DNA of 13,378 nt from UBA2402 sp037139735 (GTDB taxonomy: Bacteria > Planctomycetota > Phycisphaerae > Phycisphaerales > UBA1924), in the NCBI GenBank assembly GCA_037139735.1, contig JBAXFU010000088.1, positions 1-13,378 of the forward strand, in the 5' to 3' direction. The translations under genes and the position numbers were made by a program. This document shows positions 6,623 to 13,378 of this stretch, piece after piece. Positions within the stretch are counted from its first letter, which is position 1; every line of letters starts with the position of its first letter. The notes under the pieces are model-generated. The model searched no databases. It was not told the origin of the DNA and saw only the letters and a program-made list of their open reading frames with translations.

Positions 6623-7609
6623 ATGCCCCCCGCCAAGCTCAACATCGAATCCGTCATGCCCCTGGGGGACCACCTCGAGGAACTCCGCACCCGCCTCATC
6701 CACGCCCTCTACGGCCTCTTCCCCATCGTCTTCACCTCGCTGATCTTCGGAAAGGAAATCCTCAACTTCCTTCTCAAGCCCCTCTTCGCGGCCCTCGACG
6801 AGGCCGGCTTCGGCGCAGCCCAGGCCACCGGCCCCCTTGAAACCTTTGGCGCGTACGTCAAGGTCAGTCTCATCGCCGCCGTCATCATCGGCGGCCCCTG
6901 GATCCTCTGGCAGGCCTGGAAGTTCATCGCGCCCGGCCTCTATGACCGCGAGAAACGCTTCGTCTACGTCCTGCTCCCCCTCTCCACGTTCCTCACCGCC
7001 GCCGGCGTCATCTTCCTGTACAAGGTCGTCGTGCCCTCGCTCCTGAGCTTCCTCCTGCTCTTCAGCGCCGACATCGGCACCAGAACCCCGTCCGTCGCGA
7101 CCATCCCCGATGGCGCCGTCCTCCCCACCGTCCTCGTCCTCCAAGGCGACCCTCCCGCCGATCAACTCAAGCCCGGCGCCTTCTGGGTCAACGCTGAACT
7201 CCATCAAGTTCGATTCTGCATCGCCGCCGCCCACGACGCCAAGCCCGTCATCCTCACCCAGCCCCTCAGCAAGGAATCCGCCATCAGGCAGGATTACCGC
7301 GTCACCGAGTACATCAACCTCCTCCTCTCGCTCCTCCTCGCCTTCGCCGTCTCCTTCCAGATGCCCGTCGTCATCCTCGTCCTGGGATGGGCCGGCATCG
7401 TCACCACCGTCTTCCTCTCCAAGTACCGCAAGTACGCCTTCTTCATCACCGCCGTCGCCTCCGCCATCCTCACCCCCGGCGATGTCGCTTCCATGCTCCT
7501 GCTCTGGGTCCCCATGTACTTGCTCTACGAACTGGGAACCCTCCTCCTCTACCTCCTCCCCGCCCATCGCGTCGCCGGACCCGCGGCAGACCACGACGCA
7601 GCCGCATGA
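6623..7609 (+). CDS. tatC: Sec-independent protein translocase subunit TatC with an enlarged extracytoplasmic loop
   Basis: 328 residues. TatC is the multi-spanning receptor of the Tat pathway that recognises twin-arginine signal peptides. Family hallmarks are DHLEELRTRL (16-25), PLETFGAYVKVSL (71-83), WKFIAPGLYDREKR (99-112), YINLLLSLLLAFAVSFQMPVV (230-250) and AILTPGDVASMLLLWVPMYLLYELG (281-305), including the conserved Glu of DREKR and Asp of PGDV. The usual length is about 250 residues. The excess is a polar segment at about 151-224, between the third and fourth membrane helices. ATG 6623 is chosen because it gives a normal N-terminus; a GTG at 6578 and an ATG at 6656 are also in frame, and no strong Shine-Dalgarno decides. 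No tatA/tatB lies in the window. It is followed by tadA after 43 bases. Confidence 0.95.
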   Translation: MPPAKLNIESVMPLGDHLEELRTRLIHALYGLFPIVFTSLIFGKEILNFLLKPLFAALDEAGFGAAQATGPLETFGAYVKVSLIAAVIIGGPWILWQAWKFIAPGLYDREKRFVYVLLPLSTFLTAAGVIFLYKVVVPSLLSFLLLFSADIGTRTPSVATIPDGAVLPTVLVLQGDPPADQLKPGAFWVNAELHQVRFCIAAAHDAKPVILTQPLSKESAIRQDYRVTEYINLLLSLLLAFAVSFQMPVVILVLGWAGIVTTVFLSKYRKYAFFITAVASAILTPGDVASMLLLWVPMYLLYELGTLLLYLLPAHRVAGPAADHDAAA

Positions 7610-7652
7610 CGATCCCCGCGTGATCCCCTCCCGCCCTCACGCCACTCCTCCC

Positions 7653-8237
7653 ATGCTCCCTCGCTGGCTCGCCTCCATCCTCGGCCGCCACGCTCCCCTC
7701 GACGCCCCCCTCGGCGCCGAACACGCCACCGACATCGATCGCTCCATGATGGCCCGTGCCCTCGAACTCGCACGCCAGGCCGCCGCCATGGACGAAGTCC
7801 CCGTCGGCGCCGTCGTCTACCACGCCGACACCGGTGACATCATCGCCCAGGCCCACAACCGCCGCGAAGTCGATGCCGATCCCGCCGGCCACGCCGAACT
7901 CATCGCCATCAAGCTCGCCGCCAAGGCCATCGGCGACTGGCGACTCAATCACCTCGCGCTCGCCGTCACCCTCGAGCCCTGCGCCATGTGCGCCGGCGCC
8001 ATCGTCAACGCCCGCGTCGGTCGCGTCGTCTTCGGCGCCCGCGACCCCAAGGCCGGCTTCTGCGCCAGCCTCGGTCACCTCACCAGCGACCCTCGTCTCA
8101 ATCACCGCGTCCAACCCGTCGAAGGCGTCCTCGCCGCGGAATCCTCCCGCCTCCTCCGCGACTTCTTCCGCCAACGCCGCGGCCGCACCCACGCAACGCC
8201 ATCCCCGACGCCGCCCTCTTCTCCGCCGGCTCGCTGA
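7653..8237 (+). CDS. tadA: tRNA-specific adenosine deaminase TadA
   Basis: 194 residues. The enzyme deaminates adenosine 34 of tRNA-Arg(ACG) to inosine. Zinc cytidine/adenosine deaminase motifs are complete: AGHAELIAI (78-86) with zinc His80 and proton-shuttle Glu82, and EPCAMCAGA (108-116) with zinc Cys110 and Cys113. Other signatures are MDEVPVGAVV (46-55), HNRREVDADP (68-77) and ASLGHLTSDPRLNHRV (138-153), followed by the terminal LLRDFFRQRR helix. The core starts near Asp27. The 26 residues before it and the Thr/Pro/Ser tail after 178 are extra. ATG 7653 is preferred because the DIDRSMMARALELA opening must be included, which excludes ATG 7746; a GTG at 7620 is also in frame. No clear Shine-Dalgarno. 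It is probably co-transcribed with tatC and mutM. Confidence 0.93.
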   Translation: MLPRWLASILGRHAPLDAPLGAEHATDIDRSMMARALELARQAAAMDEVPVGAVVYHADTGDIIAQAHNRREVDADPAGHAELIAIKLAAKAIGDWRLNHLALAVTLEPCAMCAGAIVNARVGRVVFGARDPKAGFCASLGHLTSDPRLNHRVQPVEGVLAAESSRLLRDFFRQRRGRTHATPSPTPPSSPPAR

Positions 8238-8276
8238 TCCCCATCGCCACCCCCGCGGCAGGCCCTCTCCAACGCC

Positions 8277-9128
8277 ATGCCAGAACTCCCCGAAGTCGAA
8301 TCGCTCCGCCGCTCCCTCGAGCCGCGTCTGGTCGGCCGCCTCGTCCGCCGCGCCCAACTCCTCCGCGCCGATATCTGCTCGCCCACACCCCGCTCCGCCC
8401 GCGATCGCGCCCACCGCCTTCTCCAAAACGCCACCATCGCCTCCATCGAACGTCGCGGCAAGCAGCTCGCCCTCGTCGCCGCCGACGGCCGCGCCCTCAT
8501 CATCCAACTCGGCATGAGCGGCCAAGTCCTCCTCCTCCCCGATCCCGCCGACATCGCCATCCACACGCATGTGCACGCCCTGTGGACCATCGATCGCGGC
8601 GACACCATGCTCTTCCGCGACCCGCGCCGCTTCGGCGGGCTTCGCCCACTGCCCACCCGCCTCGATCTCGACGCCGTCGCATGGAACAACCTCGGCCCCG
8701 ACGCGCTCGCCATCCAAGGCCATCAACTCCATCAAGCCGCCGCATCCTCCGCCCGCTCCATCAAGTCCGTCCTCCTCGACCAGTCCGTGCTCGCCGGCGT
8801 CGGCAACATCTACGCCGATGAATCCCTCTTCCTCGCCCGCCTTCACCCGCTCACGCCCGCTCGTGACCTCACGCCACGCCACTGGGACACCCTCGCAGCA
8901 CGCATCCGCGACGTCCTCCAGGCCGCCATCGCCCAAGGTGGCAGCACCCTCCGCGATTACGTCGATGCCCTGGGCCGCGCCGGCGCCGCCACCAACTCCC
9001 ATCGCGTCTACGGACGCCGCGATCTCCCCTGCCTCGCCTGCGGGACGCCGCTGGTCCACACCCTCGTCTCCCAACGATCCACCGTCAGTTGCCCGCGCTG
9101 CCAACCCCCCCACCCCCGCCCACAATAA
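8277..9128 (+). CDS. mutM: Formamidopyrimidine-DNA glycosylase (Fpg/MutM)
   Basis: 283 residues, normal for the family. It is a bifunctional glycosylase/AP lyase that removes 8-oxoguanine and formamidopyrimidines. Every key element is visible: MPELPEVE at the N-terminus (Pro2 becomes the nucleophile after Met removal, with Glu3 catalytic), Lys62 in RRGKQLAL, LGMSGQ (79-83), DPRRFGG (115-121) and LLDQSVLAGVGNIYADESLF (166-185). The C-terminal zinc finger has Cys252, Cys255, Cys272 and Cys275, with the QRST loop between them. The start is fixed because Pro must follow the initiator Met. Only a weak ribosome-binding site is visible. It starts 39 bases after tadA and is the last gene of the plus-strand group. 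Endonuclease VIII is excluded by the MPELPEVE and LGMSG signatures. Confidence 0.97.
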   Translation: MPELPEVESLRRSLEPRLVGRLVRRAQLLRADICSPTPRSARDRAHRLLQNATIASIERRGKQLALVAADGRALIIQLGMSGQVLLLPDPADIAIHTHVHALWTIDRGDTMLFRDPRRFGGLRPLPTRLDLDAVAWNNLGPDALAIQGHQLHQAAASSARSIKSVLLDQSVLAGVGNIYADESLFLARLHPLTPARDLTPRHWDTLAARIRDVLQAAIAQGGSTLRDYVDALGRAGAATNSHRVYGRRDLPCLACGTPLVHTLVSQRSTVSCPRCQPPHPRPQ

Positions 9129-9144
9129 CCCCTACTTATCCACA

Positions 9145-9198
9145 CCACCGCCTCCCGCCCCTCCAGGAACTCCGTTCCTCAGCTGCTCCCTCCGGTGG
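9145..9198 (+). terminator. Possible weak terminator after mutM
   Basis: AGGAAC/GTTCCT (9165-9170 and 9174-9179) makes a 6-bp stem with a 3-base loop, enclosed by CCACCG/CGGTGG (9145-9150 and 9193-9198). A pyrimidine-rich CCTCTTCTTCTC run follows. This is not a canonical T-tract, so the call is tentative. Confidence 0.25.
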
Positions 9199-9504
9199 CC
9201 TCTTCTTCTCTCTCACAAATGAATTCAACTCGTCGTGGTAGTAACAAGGCCTGTCGGCATGTGGGTGAATCACGAGAAGCAGTCGCAAACCACTATCTGA
9301 CAAAGGTTTGCAATACAAGAACCCATGGAGAACCTGTCGGTTGTCTGTCGTCTGCGCCTCGCCGGTGACGTCTGGATCGGCCATCACCCACGCGGGGGAG
9401 GATGGAGCCGCGTCTGCGGGAGGCGCAAGTGCGCTCCAGCGTCACCTCCTCCACACGCGGTCCACACAGGGCTGTCGCTTGCCTTGCGACCCCGAAATCA
9501 GGTC
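9199..9504. other. AT-richer intergenic patch between convergent mutM and the metalloprotease gene
   Basis: No gene is recognised. Positions 9216-9335 are 56/120 G+C (47%), well below the surrounding coding DNA. A 49-codon plus-strand frame (9219-9368, ATG to TGA) and an 83-codon minus-strand frame (9387-9136) cross it. Neither has a recognisable domain, and the plus frame lacks the C/G third-position preference of neighbouring genes. A hairpin GCAAACC/GGTTTGC (9285-9291 and 9305-9311, 13-base loop) lies inside. It could be a remnant of transferred DNA, a small RNA or unconstrained spacer; the sequence does not decide. Confidence 0.4.
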
Positions 9505-9541
9505 AAAAAACAGGCCGCGACGCCTTTCGGACATCGCGGCC
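9505..9541 (-). terminator. Intrinsic terminator of the metalloprotease gene
   Basis: On the minus strand GGCCGCGA (9541-9534) pairs with TCGCGGCC (9520-9513). An inner CC/GG closes a GAAA tetraloop, and TGTTTTTT follows at once (9505-9512 on plus). This is a textbook rho-independent terminator. It lies about 52 bases after the stop codon at 9593, behind a second perfect hairpin. Confidence 0.88.
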
Positions 9542-9559
9542 CGTTGATTCATGCTCGGT

Positions 9560-9586
9560 GATCAAAGTCCGCCACGGACTTTGATC
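9560..9586 (-). terminator. Perfect 12-bp hairpin directly after the metalloprotease stop codon
   Basis: GATCAAAGTCCG (9560-9571) and CGGACTTTGATC (9575-9586) form a perfect 12-bp stem with a 3-base loop, 6 bases past the stop. No T-run follows on either strand. With the T-tailed hairpin just downstream it makes a double 3' end; an mRNA 3' stabiliser is an alternative. Confidence 0.5.
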
Positions 9587-9592
9587 CCGTCA

Positions 9593-12580
9593 TCACGGCT
9601 GGGGGACATCCATCTGCACTGGCTTGATGGGCTCGGCCGCCGCGGGCTGACCGAACATCATGCCGAAGGGGAAGCCGCCGCCGCCACCCTGGTTGTAGAT
9701 GAACTGGGCATCGAGCGCCTTCTCGATCCGCATCTTGGCCTCCGAGAGATGGGCCAGGCTGTACGCATCGAGGCGGCGACCCTTGTCGCCCTTCTCGCCC
9801 AGGATCTGGTCGATCTTGCGAGCGAGCTCCCGCAGACGGAAGACCGAGAGGTTGCTGATCGCCTTGGAGGCCTCCGCCGAAGCCGCCGAAGGCATCGTCA
9901 GGTCGATCATGCGGTCGAGATGCTCGCGTTGCAGGTTGCGACGAAGGCTGGAGATGTAGGGCTTGCGAACGGTGTAGCCGCCCGAGGGCTCCTTCTCCAG
10001 TTCGCTCCACACCGCCGTCGACACCGTGTCGAGCACTTCCGGCAGCGTGAGCATGTCCTGATCCGCCGGCGTCCTGAACTCGTTGTCGAGCACGCGACGC
10101 AGCGTCGTCGGATTCATGAGTCGCGTGAGCACCATCGACTGAACGCCCGCGATGCGGTCATGGATGTTGTACGCGCTTTCCTGCCGCGCCTCGGCCATGC
10201 CGCCGCCGTCCAGCCACTTGTCGACCGTCATCTTCTCGAGCAGTTCGGGCTTGAGGCCGTAGACCTCGTCGTAGAACGACGTCTCGATGATCTGGCGGAG
10301 GCAGTCTCGCTGCTGGGCCGCCGGAACCACCACGATCGGCGACCTGGCGCCCGGATCACCCTTGAGATCGCGGTTCACGAAGGCGCCGCCGATCCACGGG
10401 CTGAGCATCGTGATGGCGCGAGTCTGCATCGAGAGCGTGATCTCGTAGCCCCGACGGACCTTCGAGAAGCTCTCGCCGTCCTTCACGAACTTGTCGAGCA
10501 GTCGGGCCCGGTGGTACTTGGCGAGCTCGAACTGGCTCTTCGCGTAGTCGAGCGGGTTCTTCGTGAAGTCGTACCGCTGGATCGAGGGATCGCTGCCGCC
10601 CACGTCCTCGTCGGTGCCGTAGTCGAGGCCCGGTTCCGCCGCACGCTTGGCGACTTCCTTCGGATCGCCGAACCCGTACCCGTACTCGATCGCCCACATG
10701 TCGTAATCGCCCACGGTGATCATCGCCACGTCGCCCTTCATCTTCCCGTCGGGGCCGGGGAAGTTGACGGGCGTGTAGTCCATCACCGACGCCGTGAAGG
10801 ACTTCTTGCCCTTCAGCTCGTCGCTGTTGATCTGCGCCAGCGTGTACTGCGTGCTGGCCTTGAAGTTGTGGCGAAGGCCGATCGTGTGGCCGACCTCGTG
10901 CTGCACCAGGTCCGCCAGCAGCGGCCCGATGAACCAGTCGGGAATGCCGTCGAGAAGATCGGACTTCTTGTCCTCCTTCTTCTCCTCCTTGTCGTCCTTC
11001 TTCTTGTCCTGCTTCTCGTCGTCCACCTTCACGGCCTTGGGCACCGCGGCGTCCTGATCCATCCCCTCGAGCTCGTCGGCGATCAACTCGAAGTGCATCC
11101 GCGCAAAGGCCATGTCGTAGCCCTTGCCGCGACTGGCAAGGCACAAGCCGTTCATCTGGCTGGTGCGACCCACCAACCCGTCGAACTCGCTCGTGCCCAT
11201 CATGCGGTCGCCCGACTCCGCCACGCCGCTCGAATGACCGATGCCGCGCCCGCCGTATCGCGTCACGCCACGCTGCATCCGCTCCGCGATCATGCCGGGA
11301 CGATCCGCCGGATCGGCCATCCGAACCCGCGGATCCCACCGCGGATTCATGTCCAGCCACGCCACCGTCTCCGGCGACAGGCCCTCCATCGCCAACTCCG
11401 GCATGATCTCGTTGTACTGCGTCCAGAAGTGCCGGATCCAGCCGTCCGTCAGGATCACGTCCGCATCCAAAATCTGACCCGTGTTCGGGTTCACGCGGCT
11501 CGGCCCGATCGCCGTCCCCATGTCGTTCGACAGCCACCGGATGAAGTTGTACCGCACGTCCTCCGGATCCAGCTCCATGTACGCGCCAGTCTCCGCGTCC
11601 TGCTGACGCACCTCGATCGCGTCGATGATGCCGATCTTCTCGAACGCCTTGTTCCAGATCAGGATGCCGTCACGCACGAACTGCCGATACCGCGCCGGCA
11701 CCGCCGCGTCGATGTAGAAGACGATCGGTTCCTTCGGCGGGCTCATCTTCCGGCCCGGATCCTTCTTCTCCACGTTCCACCGGTTGATGTACCGAACCCA
11801 CTTCTCCTTGTCCGTGAACTTGCCCAGGTCCCGGTACGTCGTCGTGAAGTACCCCACCCGCGTGTCCGCCATCCGCGGCTTGTACGACGGATTGTCCCGA
11901 AGCAGGCTGATCGAGTAGTGGAAGCTCTTCAGCCGCCCGTCCGACGACGGCATCTCGAAGGCGATCTCCACGTTCTCCGGGAAGGCCTTCGCCTTCTTGA
12001 TCGTCGCCAGCCGCCCCACCGCGCCGCCCGCCTCGCGACCGAAGAACGTCGTCGCCTGACCCACCAGCAGATTCCGCATGTCGATCACCGGCTGCCCGCC
12101 AGGACCCATCGCCAGAATCGGCACGTCCAGCAACACCCGATCCGTGAAGAGGTTCTTCACGCTCAACTTGCTCTCGGCGTCGCCCGTCGACTTGGTCCCC
12201 GTGTTGGGCTCGATCAAGACCAGCCGATTGTCAAGACGCTTCCAGTACACATAGATGTCGCCCGCCTGCAGGCCCGCATACTCCTGGCCGGTCGCCACCG
12301 TCATCGCGAAGAAGTGACGCTGCCCCTCGTACCCCTTGGGCAACTCCGCCATCATCGCCCCGTCCCGGTCACGCTTGAACAACGTGTAGAACGATTGACC
12401 CTCGGCCGTCGACACCACCTTCTCAAAGCCGCGGCTGATGTCCGCCCATGCCGGGAACGACGGCTCCCTCGGCCCCGGCGGCGGGCCGTCCTGCGCCAAC
12501 ACCGGTGTCGCCATGCCGCAGACAGCCACCACCGCCGCCGCAGTCGCAGACAACCACACGCCAAGCTTCTTCTCAGCCAT
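9593..12580 (-). CDS. Large secreted zinc metalloprotease of the metzincin type (DUF5117/DUF4953-like)
   Basis: 995 residues. A signal peptide (about 1-29, ending TPVLA) directs export. The N-terminal part (about 45-250) resembles the DUF5118/DUF5117 region found ahead of this protease domain. The catalytic core has HEVGHTIGLRHNF (561-573), which is HExxHxxGxxH with zinc ligands His561, His565 and His571 and catalytic Glu562, and a Met-turn SVMDY (598-602). A Lys/Asp/Glu-rich segment (517-540) sits just before the zinc helix. The C-terminus ends in a Gly/Pro/Met-rich tail from about 967. The start at 12580 rather than 12676 is chosen because it begins a normal signal peptide and follows GAGGAG (12590-12595) with 9 bases spacing. 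It stands alone between a divergent gene and strong terminators. Substrate is unknown; a role in degrading external protein is inferred from the family. Confidence 0.88.
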   Translation of the reverse strand: MAEKKLGVWLSATAAAVVAVCGMATPVLAQDGPPPGPREPSFPAWADISRGFEKVVSTAEGQSFYTLFKRDRDGAMMAELPKGYEGQRHFFAMTVATGQEYAGLQAGDIYVYWKRLDNRLVLIEPNTGTKSTGDAESKLSVKNLFTDRVLLDVPILAMGPGGQPVIDMRNLLVGQATTFFGREAGGAVGRLATIKKAKAFPENVEIAFEMPSSDGRLKSFHYSISLLRDNPSYKPRMADTRVGYFTTTYRDLGKFTDKEKWVRYINRWNVEKKDPGRKMSPPKEPIVFYIDAAVPARYRQFVRDGILIWNKAFEKIGIIDAIEVRQQDAETGAYMELDPEDVRYNFIRWLSNDMGTAIGPSRVNPNTGQILDADVILTDGWIRHFWTQYNEIMPELAMEGLSPETVAWLDMNPRWDPRVRMADPADRPGMIAERMQRGVTRYGGRGIGHSSGVAESGDRMMGTSEFDGLVGRTSQMNGLCLASRGKGYDMAFARMHFELIADELEGMDQDAAVPKAVKVDDEKQDKKKDDKEEKKEDKKSDLLDGIPDWFIGPLLADLVQHEVGHTIGLRHNFKASTQYTLAQINSDELKGKKSFTASVMDYTPVNFPGPDGKMKGDVAMITVGDYDMWAIEYGYGFGDPKEVAKRAAEPGLDYGTDEDVGGSDPSIQRYDFTKNPLDYAKSQFELAKYHRARLLDKFVKDGESFSKVRRGYEITLSMQTRAITMLSPWIGGAFVNRDLKGDPGARSPIVVVPAAQQRDCLRQIIETSFYDEVYGLKPELLEKMTVDKWLDGGGMAEARQESAYNIHDRIAGVQSMVLTRLMNPTTLRRVLDNEFRTPADQDMLTLPEVLDTVSTAVWSELEKEPSGGYTVRKPYISSLRRNLQREHLDRMIDLTMPSAASAEASKAISNLSVFRLRELARKIDQILGEKGDKGRRLDAYSLAHLSEAKMRIEKALDAQFIYNQGGGGGFPFGMMFGQPAAAEPIKPVQMDVPQP

Positions 12581-12589
12581 GAAAGCACA

Positions 12590-12595
12590 CTCCTC
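12590..12595 (-). promoter_or_regulatory. Shine-Dalgarno GAGGAG of the metalloprotease gene
   Basis: GAGGAG on the minus strand lies nine bases before the ATG at 12580. It decides this start against the longer frame beginning at 12676, whose extra 32 residues are not signal-like. Confidence 0.7.
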
Positions 12596-12681
12596 TGCTG
12601 GCGACGGATCATCCGCCGCGAGGTTCACTCGGTCAGGACGCCGGAAACACGCCGCGACGCCCAGTGCATGCCGCAACGAGG

Positions 12682-12708
12682 ACTTTAGCCCCAGTGCGCC
12701 ACCATCAA
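12682..12708 (-). promoter_or_regulatory. Possible promoter of the metalloprotease gene
   Basis: On the minus strand TTGATG (12708-12703) and TAAAGT (12687-12682) are separated by 15 bases, about 100 bases before the start codon. Each hexamer is a partial match to the sigma-70 consensus and the spacing is short, so this is a weak candidate. Confidence 0.25.
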
Positions 12709-12816
12709 TCCGATCAAGCGGCGGATCACGACCCGCCCCCGTTCGATCATCGCCTCATACACCAATGCACCTCCCCTCGTTTCGCCATGTCCCGCCCCGC
12801 GAGACCCGCTCTCCTC

Positions 12817-12842
12817 CCCTTGTCCGCGGCCCTTGTCCGCAG
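12817..12842. repeat. 13-base tandem direct repeat, possible operator
   Basis: CCCTTGTCCGCGG and CCCTTGTCCGCAG are adjacent and differ at one base. They lie 50-75 bases before the plus-strand start codon, between two divergent genes. Direct repeats in that position can be regulator sites, but chance in C-rich DNA is also possible. Confidence 0.5.
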
Positions 12843-12892
12843 CCCCTGCCACGCCCCTTTCCGCCGCCGTGCCGCCATAATCTCATGACACC

Positions 12893-13372
12893 ATGACAAT
12901 CCACCCAGGCGCCCCGGTGCGGCTCGCCCGCCGACTCCTCTCCCTCGCCGCCTGCTCGCTGCTGGCCCTCCCCGCCGCGGCTCAGCCCACCTCCACCTCC
13001 CCCCTTACGCCGCCTCCCAACGGCATGCGACGCGCCGACCCCACATGGGTCGCCCTCTCCAACGCCACCATTCACGTCAATCCAGGGTCTTCACCCCTCG
13101 AGCACGCCACCATCCTCGCCCGCGACGGCCGCATCGTCGCCATCCTGCCCGGCGAACCCGCCACCGCCAAGGACGGTTCCCCCACCCTCGTGCCCGCCCG
13201 CACGCCCATTGGCCCACGCCTCGTCGAATGCACGGGTCTGCCCCTCTACCCCGGCTTCATCGAGCCCTGCTTCGAAGGCGATGGCCCCCCGCCGGCCGGT
13301 GATGACGCTTCCAAGCACTGGAAACCCACACGCACCCCCCAACGACCCGCCCTCGCTGCCACGCTCCTCTAG
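12893..13372 (+). CDS. Amidohydrolase-like protein, N-terminal part only; in-frame TAG at the window edge
   Basis: 159 codons to a TAG at 13370. A signal peptide (about 1-31, ending PAAAQ) points to export. Residues 51-122 match the N-terminal beta sandwich of amidohydrolases: TWVALSNATIHVNPG, HATILARDGRIVAILPG (71-87), and VECTGLPLYPGFIEPCFEGD (111-130). Canonical members have an HxH zinc motif after the PGFID strand; here it is EPCFE, so this belongs to the metal-motif-poor secreted relatives or is inactive. The HWKPTRTPQ segment (142-150) continues the family pattern, so hundreds more residues would be expected. The stop is therefore early: a nonsense or frameshift mutation, a sequence error, or a truncated gene. 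The Shine-Dalgarno is not evident. The window ends six bases later, so the alternatives cannot be separated here. Confidence 0.6.
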   Translation: MTIHPGAPVRLARRLLSLAACSLLALPAAAQPTSTSPLTPPPNGMRRADPTWVALSNATIHVNPGSSPLEHATILARDGRIVAILPGEPATAKDGSPTLVPARTPIGPRLVECTGLPLYPGFIEPCFEGDGPPPAGDDASKHWKPTRTPQRPALAATLL

Positions 13373-13378
13373 GACAAC

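Larger units (their letters stand above)
12581..12892. other. Divergent intergenic region between the metalloprotease and amidohydrolase-like genes
   Basis: 312 bases with no supported gene. It holds the ribosome-binding site and possible promoter of the minus-strand gene and a 13-base tandem repeat (12817-12842). A CATAAT hexamer at 12876-12881 lies 11 bases before the plus-strand start codon. If that is a -10 element, the transcript would be almost leaderless. No tRNA or other RNA gene was found. Confidence 0.4.

Noticed and set aside
7470..9125. A 551-codon minus-strand open frame opposite tadA and mutM
   Set aside because: The Gly/Glu/Asp/Val-rich translation is typical of antisense to GC-rich genes; tadA and mutM on the plus strand are certain.
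9136..9387. 83-codon minus-strand frame in the gap after mutM
   Set aside because: No domain or ribosome-binding site was recognised, its 3' part runs into the mutM-side hairpin, and its composition follows the anomalous patch rather than the coding pattern of the genome.
12581..12676. Longer start for the metalloprotease (32 extra residues)
   Set aside because: The extra residues would bury the signal peptide, and GAGGAG precedes the internal ATG at 12580.
9551..12688. A very long open frame (over 1,000 codons) on the plus strand opposite the metalloprotease gene
   Set aside because: The translation is Arg/His/Leu-rich without motifs, while the opposite strand has a signal peptide, HExxHxxGxxH and a Met-turn. 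High GC at third positions removes stop codons from the antisense frame.
12741..12765. GTTCGATC followed by a nearby ACACCA, resembling a tRNA T-loop and 3' end
   Set aside because: The flanking bases cannot form a T-stem, and no acceptor or anticodon arm is present upstream.

Overview
The window is GC-rich chromosomal DNA from a bacterium that is most likely a planctomycete, probably Phycisphaerae-like. The assignment rests on gene content: a very large secreted metzincin of the DUF5117/DUF4953 type, an amidohydrolase-like protein without the HxH metal motif, secreted Clp-fold proteins with a small beta-rich N-terminal domain, and a C-minus type ribosomal protein S4. No marker gene fixes the taxonomy. 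No phage, transposase, CRISPR array, rRNA or tRNA was found.

Left half, minus strand (310-6114). Read in the direction of transcription, rpsD comes first, behind a leader that can fold into three consecutive hairpins. Next is a membrane-anchored PpiD/SurA-like chaperone (5357-3390). It is followed by two secreted Clp/crotonase-fold proteins (3179-1704 and 1650-310), and the block closes with a strong intrinsic terminator (251-286). The two Clp-fold proteins are diverged tandem paralogues. The distal one keeps a plausible Ser nucleophile and an oxyanion glycine motif; the proximal one has lost both and looks like a pseudoenzyme. Chaperone, pseudo-protease and protease together look like a cell-envelope protein quality-control module. 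This is the most interesting part of the window.

Middle, plus strand (6623-9128). tatC, tadA and mutM are spaced about 40 bases apart and look like one operon for Tat export, tRNA A34 deamination and oxidised-purine repair. TatC carries an extra extracytoplasmic segment of about 70 residues. These genes have weak or no Shine-Dalgarno sequences, whereas the minus-strand genes mostly have good ones.

Right half. The 9129-9592 gap holds a locally AT-rich patch (47% GC over 120 bases, counted by hand) and two hairpins ending the convergent metalloprotease gene, one of them a textbook intrinsic terminator. A 995-residue secreted zinc metalloprotease fills 12580-9593 on the minus strand. Divergent from it, a plus-strand amidohydrolase-like gene begins at 12893 and meets an in-frame TAG at 13370, six bases before the window ends. 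That is early for the family, so it is truncated, broken, or affected by a sequence error.
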